This document shows, one piece after another, positions 4,957 through 7,529 of a stretch of 7,529 bases of DNA; within the stretch, counting starts at the first letter, position 1; each line of letters starts with the position of its first letter. The notes beneath the pieces were generated by a model. That model was not told the DNA's origin. It worked only from the letters and a program-made list of their open reading frames with translations, and did not search any database. Source of the stretch: Bryobacterales bacterium (lineage in GTDB: Bacteria > Acidobacteriota > Terriglobia > Bryobacterales > Bryobacteraceae); contig PKYZ01000833.1 in NCBI GenBank assembly GCA_003132865.1, positions 1-7,529 of the forward strand, in the 5' to 3' direction. A program made the translations under genes and the position numbers.

Positions 4957-6294
4957 TCATGCTCCAATCTCGTTGCGAATGGCCGTGGCGATTCGATCGG
5001 TGAATTCGTCCACGCGCGCCAGGTCGGGTCCTTCTACCATCACGCGGGCCAGCGGCTCTGTGCCCGAAAAGCGCACCAGCACGCGCCCCGCGGAACCGAA
5101 CTCCTGCCGGCACTCTTCGATCTCGCGCGCCACCGCCGCCAGCTCGTGGAGCGCCCGTCTCTCGCGGACGCGCACGTTCTGCAAGCGCTGCGGATAGATT
5201 TCCAGGCCCGCCGTCAACTCCTCGAGGCCGGCGCCTGCGTTGCGCGAAATCTCCAGAATGCGCAGCGCGGTCAGCAGTCCGTCGCCGGTGGTCGCGAAGT
5301 GGCGGAAGATCACGTGGCCGGATTGTTCGCCGCCCAGCGCCGCGCCGACGCGCACCATTTCCTCCAGCACGTACTTGTCGCCGACGGGGGTGCGCAGCAG
5401 CCGTATGCCATCGCGCTCCAGCGCGCGTTCCAGGCCTAGGTTGGACATCACAGTCGCCACCACCATGCCGCCATCCAGCTTCCCAGCCGCCTGCAGCGCG
5501 CGCGCGGCGATGAGCAACACCGCATCGCCATCCACAATCTGCCCGGTGGCGGCGACGAAGATGGCGCGATCAGCATCGCCGTCGAATGCCACGCCCAGGC
5601 CTGCGCCCGATTCAAGCACCGCCGCGCGCAGCGATTCCACGTGCAGAGCGCCGCAGTTCAGGTTGATGTTGCGTCCGTTAGGCTCGCAGCAGATGGCTTC
5701 GACTTCCGCACCCAGGCGGCGGAACAGCGCGGGCCCGAGTTGGTACGCCGCGCCGTTGCCGCAATCCAGCACGATGCGCATGCCGTCGAAAGAGCCCGCC
5801 ACGGTCGACGACAGGTAATCCAGGTATCGCTCGGCCAACGCGGGGTCGGGGGCCAAGGGCAGCGGCGGACCGGGGGCCTGCCCGGCGTGACGGAAGATTT
5901 CCTGCTCCACGGCGTGCTCTTCTTCGTCCGGCAGTTTGTAACCGGAATGGCCGAAGACCTTGATGCCGTTGTCGCGATACGGATTGTGCGACGCGGAGAT
6001 CGTCACCCCGGCGGTGAACGCACTGGAGCGCGTCAGATAAGCCACGCCGGGCGTGGTAATGACTCCGGCGGAAACCGCTGGCACCTCCTGCTGCGCTAGG
6101 CCGGCGGCCACTTGTGCGGCGATCCACGGCCCGGATTCGCGCGTGTCCATGCCGATGAGGACAGCCGCATCCGGCGAAGCGCGGCGCAGGTCGCCGCCGA
6201 GAGCCATGCCGAAGGCGTGCACCGTTGCCGGATCCAATGGATACTCTCCCGCCACGCCGCGAATGCCGTCCGTTCCGAATAGTTGTTTGGCCAT
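4957..6294 (-). CDS. glmM: Phosphoglucosamine mutase GlmM
   Basis: GlmM converts glucosamine-6-phosphate to glucosamine-1-phosphate in the cytoplasm, a step toward UDP-GlcNAc and peptidoglycan. The 445-residue length is normal for the family. All hallmark motifs are present: FGTDGIRG at 6-13, the phosphoserine loop TISASHNP with catalytic Ser102, the Mg-binding DGDADR at 238-243, the sugar-binding GGEQSGH at 321-327 and the phosphate-binding RFSGTEP at 408-414. Ser102 must be phosphorylated for activity in the family. The ATG follows the cdaR stop without any gap (TAGATG), so translation is probably coupled; only a weak GGA-type ribosome site is seen. The stop overlaps or nearly touches the DUF1080 start. 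In Firmicutes GlmM binds and inhibits CdaA, and the gene order here allows the same control. Confidence 0.97.
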   Translation of the reverse strand: MAKQLFGTDGIRGVAGEYPLDPATVHAFGMALGGDLRRASPDAAVLIGMDTRESGPWIAAQVAAGLAQQEVPAVSAGVITTPGVAYLTRSSAFTAGVTISASHNPYRDNGIKVFGHSGYKLPDEEEHAVEQEIFRHAGQAPGPPLPLAPDPALAERYLDYLSSTVAGSFDGMRIVLDCGNGAAYQLGPALFRRLGAEVEAICCEPNGRNINLNCGALHVESLRAAVLESGAGLGVAFDGDADRAIFVAATGQIVDGDAVLLIAARALQAAGKLDGGMVVATVMSNLGLERALERDGIRLLRTPVGDKYVLEEMVRVGAALGGEQSGHVIFRHFATTGDGLLTALRILEISRNAGAGLEELTAGLEIYPQRLQNVRVRERRALHELAAVAREIEECRQEFGSAGRVLVRFSGTEPLARVMVEGPDLARVDEFTDRIATAIRNEIGA

Positions 6295-6945
6295 CTACTT
6301 TTTTCCGAGCGTAACTTTGACTGTAACCCGCGGCGAGTCGCGCAAGCGGACTCTGGGATCGTTAACATAAGCAGCCACGTGGTACTCGGCGCTGCCCGCT
6401 TCCGGTTTCAGTTCGATGGGATCGGTCTGGGCTGAAGCGATGCGCGCCACGCGGCTGGCCGGACCGGCGACGGCTAGCACCGAAGGTTCCACCACCACCT
6501 CTAGCACGTGCAGATCGGGCGGCAGGCTATGCGCAAACCGCGCCTCCACCGGCACGCTGCGCGTGGATCCGCGCTCCAGCTCCAACCGGATCTGGGACGG
6601 AATTGCGCGTACCAGTTGGATGTCGCGCGGCAGGCGCACGTCGCCGCGATCGATGCTGAAAGTGTGTTGGCCGGGCTCGACATTACTCATGTCGAGGACG
6701 ACCGCATACTGCCGGCGGGTTTCGGGCAAGCCGCGAAGCTCTTGGGATGGTCCGCGCACCTCCAGAAACACCGTCTCTACCACATCCGAGTCTATTTCCA
6801 CGTCCGGAGCCAGGTCCTTGTATTCCACGTGCACCGAAATGAAGGTCGCCAGCTCCGGTTCGCTGGCGACCGAAATCCAAAGCAGCACGGCCGCCGCCAA
6901 CGACAGAAGCTTCCAACCGATGTTTTGTGTGAAGAAGTTCTTCAT
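6295..6945 (-). CDS. cdaR: YbbR domain protein CdaR, regulator of the diadenylate cyclase
   Basis: The 216-residue protein has one N-terminal membrane anchor (NIGWKLLSLAAAVLLWISVA, about residues 8-27), a typical YbbR start motif. An extracytoplasmic part follows with room for two YbbR beta domains (about 35-120 and 125-213); the second contains VPVEARFAHSLPPDL and the LAVAGPASRVARI block usual for YbbR repeats. CdaR proteins modulate the membrane diadenylate cyclase CdaA. Firmicute CdaR usually has four YbbR domains and more than 400 residues, so this is a short form. ATG 6945-6943 overlaps the cdaA stop by ATGA, and the stop abuts glmM. The order cdaA-cdaR-glmM makes the assignment secure even though YbbR sequence is weakly conserved. 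Confidence 0.9.
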   Translation of the reverse strand: MKNFFTQNIGWKLLSLAAAVLLWISVASEPELATFISVHVEYKDLAPDVEIDSDVVETVFLEVRGPSQELRGLPETRRQYAVVLDMSNVEPGQHTFSIDRGDVRLPRDIQLVRAIPSQIRLELERGSTRSVPVEARFAHSLPPDLHVLEVVVEPSVLAVAGPASRVARIASAQTDPIELKPEAGSAEYHVAAYVNDPRVRLRDSPRVTVKVTLGKK

Positions 6946-7529
6946 TTCGGCTCGGCCCTTTCGGGGCGATGGTTTTCCATGGGGATGTCGGCGGCGAATT
7001 CCTCGATCAGATGCGGATCGCTCCGCCGCACGCCGAAGTGGGTGCAGATCCGTTCGTCCACTTCGCGCAGGTTCAGGCCGGGCGTTAGTTCTCCGAACGC
7101 GGCCACCGATATGCGGCCGGTCTCTTCGGAAACCACCAGCGACAGACAATCGGTTTCCTCGGTAATCCCGATGGCCGCGCGGTGACGCGTGCCGAAGTTG
7201 GACGACATCGCCGGATTGATGGCCAGCGGCAAGAAGCAATTGGCGGCCACAATTCGATCCTTCTGCACGATCACCGCGCCGTCATGCAGCGCGCCCCCCG
7301 GATGAAATATGGCCAGCAGCAGATCGCTGGAGAGTTGGGCGTCCAGGCGCACGCCGGTCTCGATGAAAGTGCGCAGTCCAATATCGCGCTCCACGACGAT
7401 GAGTGCGCCGGTACGGTCGGCAGCCAGGCGGCGCACGGCGATCAGGATATCTTCGGTAAACTCCGGCCGCTGGTAGCCGCGCCCGAAGAAGCGCTTGCGC
7501 CCCAGGCGCGCCAGCGTGCGGCGGATCTC
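6942..7529 (-). CDS. cdaA: Diadenylate cyclase CdaA (DisA_N domain), 5' end missing
   Basis: This enzyme joins two ATP into cyclic di-AMP. The visible 195 residues run in one frame from the window edge to TGA 6944-6942. They begin with EIRRTLARLGRKRFFG, the linker after the membrane region; the three N-terminal membrane helices expected for CdaA lie outside the window. The DisA_N catalytic domain is complete: GALIVVERDIGL, then GGALHDGAVIV with the DGA motif (codons 7283-7275), then FGTRHRAAIGITEETD with the RHR motif (7187-7179) and SEETGRISVAAFG. These are the ATP- and metal-binding residues of active cyclases, so the enzyme is expected to be functional. The short charged tail ends in PERAEPK. 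The gene overlaps cdaR by ATGA and heads the operon as far as can be seen; its promoter is outside the window. Confidence 0.95.
   Translation of the reverse strand, partial: EIRRTLARLGRKRFFGRGYQRPEFTEDILIAVRRLAADRTGALIVVERDIGLRTFIETGVRLDAQLSSDLLLAIFHPGGALHDGAVIVQKDRIVAANCFLPLAINPAMSSNFGTRHRAAIGITEETDCLSLVVSEETGRISVAAFGELTPGLNLREVDERICTHFGVRRSDPHLIEEFAADIPMENHRPERAEPK

Noticed and set aside
4253..5197. 314-codon plus-strand frame opposite DUF1080 and the glmM 3' end
   Set aside because: Its sequence has no recognisable domain, and both opposite genes carry full family motifs; a shadow frame.

Overview
This GC-rich window reads as an ordinary bacterial chromosome. The secreted TPR–redoxin protein, the kinesin-light-chain-type TPR repeats, the DUF1080 lipid-free secreted protein and the two-CW small protein together resemble Acidobacteriota (Solibacter/Bryobacter-like) genomes. 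That placement is an inference from gene style, not from a marker gene.

Left part (1-1379). The 3' end of a TPR gene enters from off the left edge and carries a one-base insertion in its last repeat. It is followed by a two-gene unit: a DUF104 + DUF5678 antitoxin-like protein (377-706) and, 3 nt later, a retropepsin-like aspartic protease gene (710-1044). The protease gene appears broken: its C-terminal tail survives in another frame after an internal deletion. A zinc-ribbon/PspC membrane protein lies convergently on the minus strand (1050-1379), with a possible ECF-sigma-type promoter.

Middle (1380-4224). A 400-base non-coding stretch holds two clusters of TGCAAC-type direct repeats at 9-10 base spacing, one of them just upstream of the next gene. 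That gene (1780-3981) encodes a secreted TPR protein with a C-terminal thioredoxin-fold redoxin domain carrying CPHC. Converging on it is a remnant of a two-CW small protein (4224-4007, minus). It has a strong Shine-Dalgarno but a stop codon exactly where the second conserved Cys-Trp should be, and its C-terminal end is displaced into another frame.

Right part (4322-7529, minus strand). This is a tightly packed operon read right to left: cdaA (diadenylate cyclase, 5' end outside the window), cdaR (short YbbR-domain regulator), glmM (phosphoglucosamine mutase) and a secreted DUF1080 protein. The cdaA-cdaR-glmM order is the well-known module joining c-di-AMP synthesis to peptidoglycan precursor supply. 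All junctions are overlaps or near-zero spacings, so co-transcription and translational coupling are likely. The DUF1080 gene at the tail is less expected.

Three genes in the left 4.2 kb (TPR, retropepsin, two-CW) are disrupted, while the cda operon is intact. This suggests local decay of accessory genes, although assembly error must be excluded for the one-base case. I see no mobile element, CRISPR array, tRNA or rRNA.
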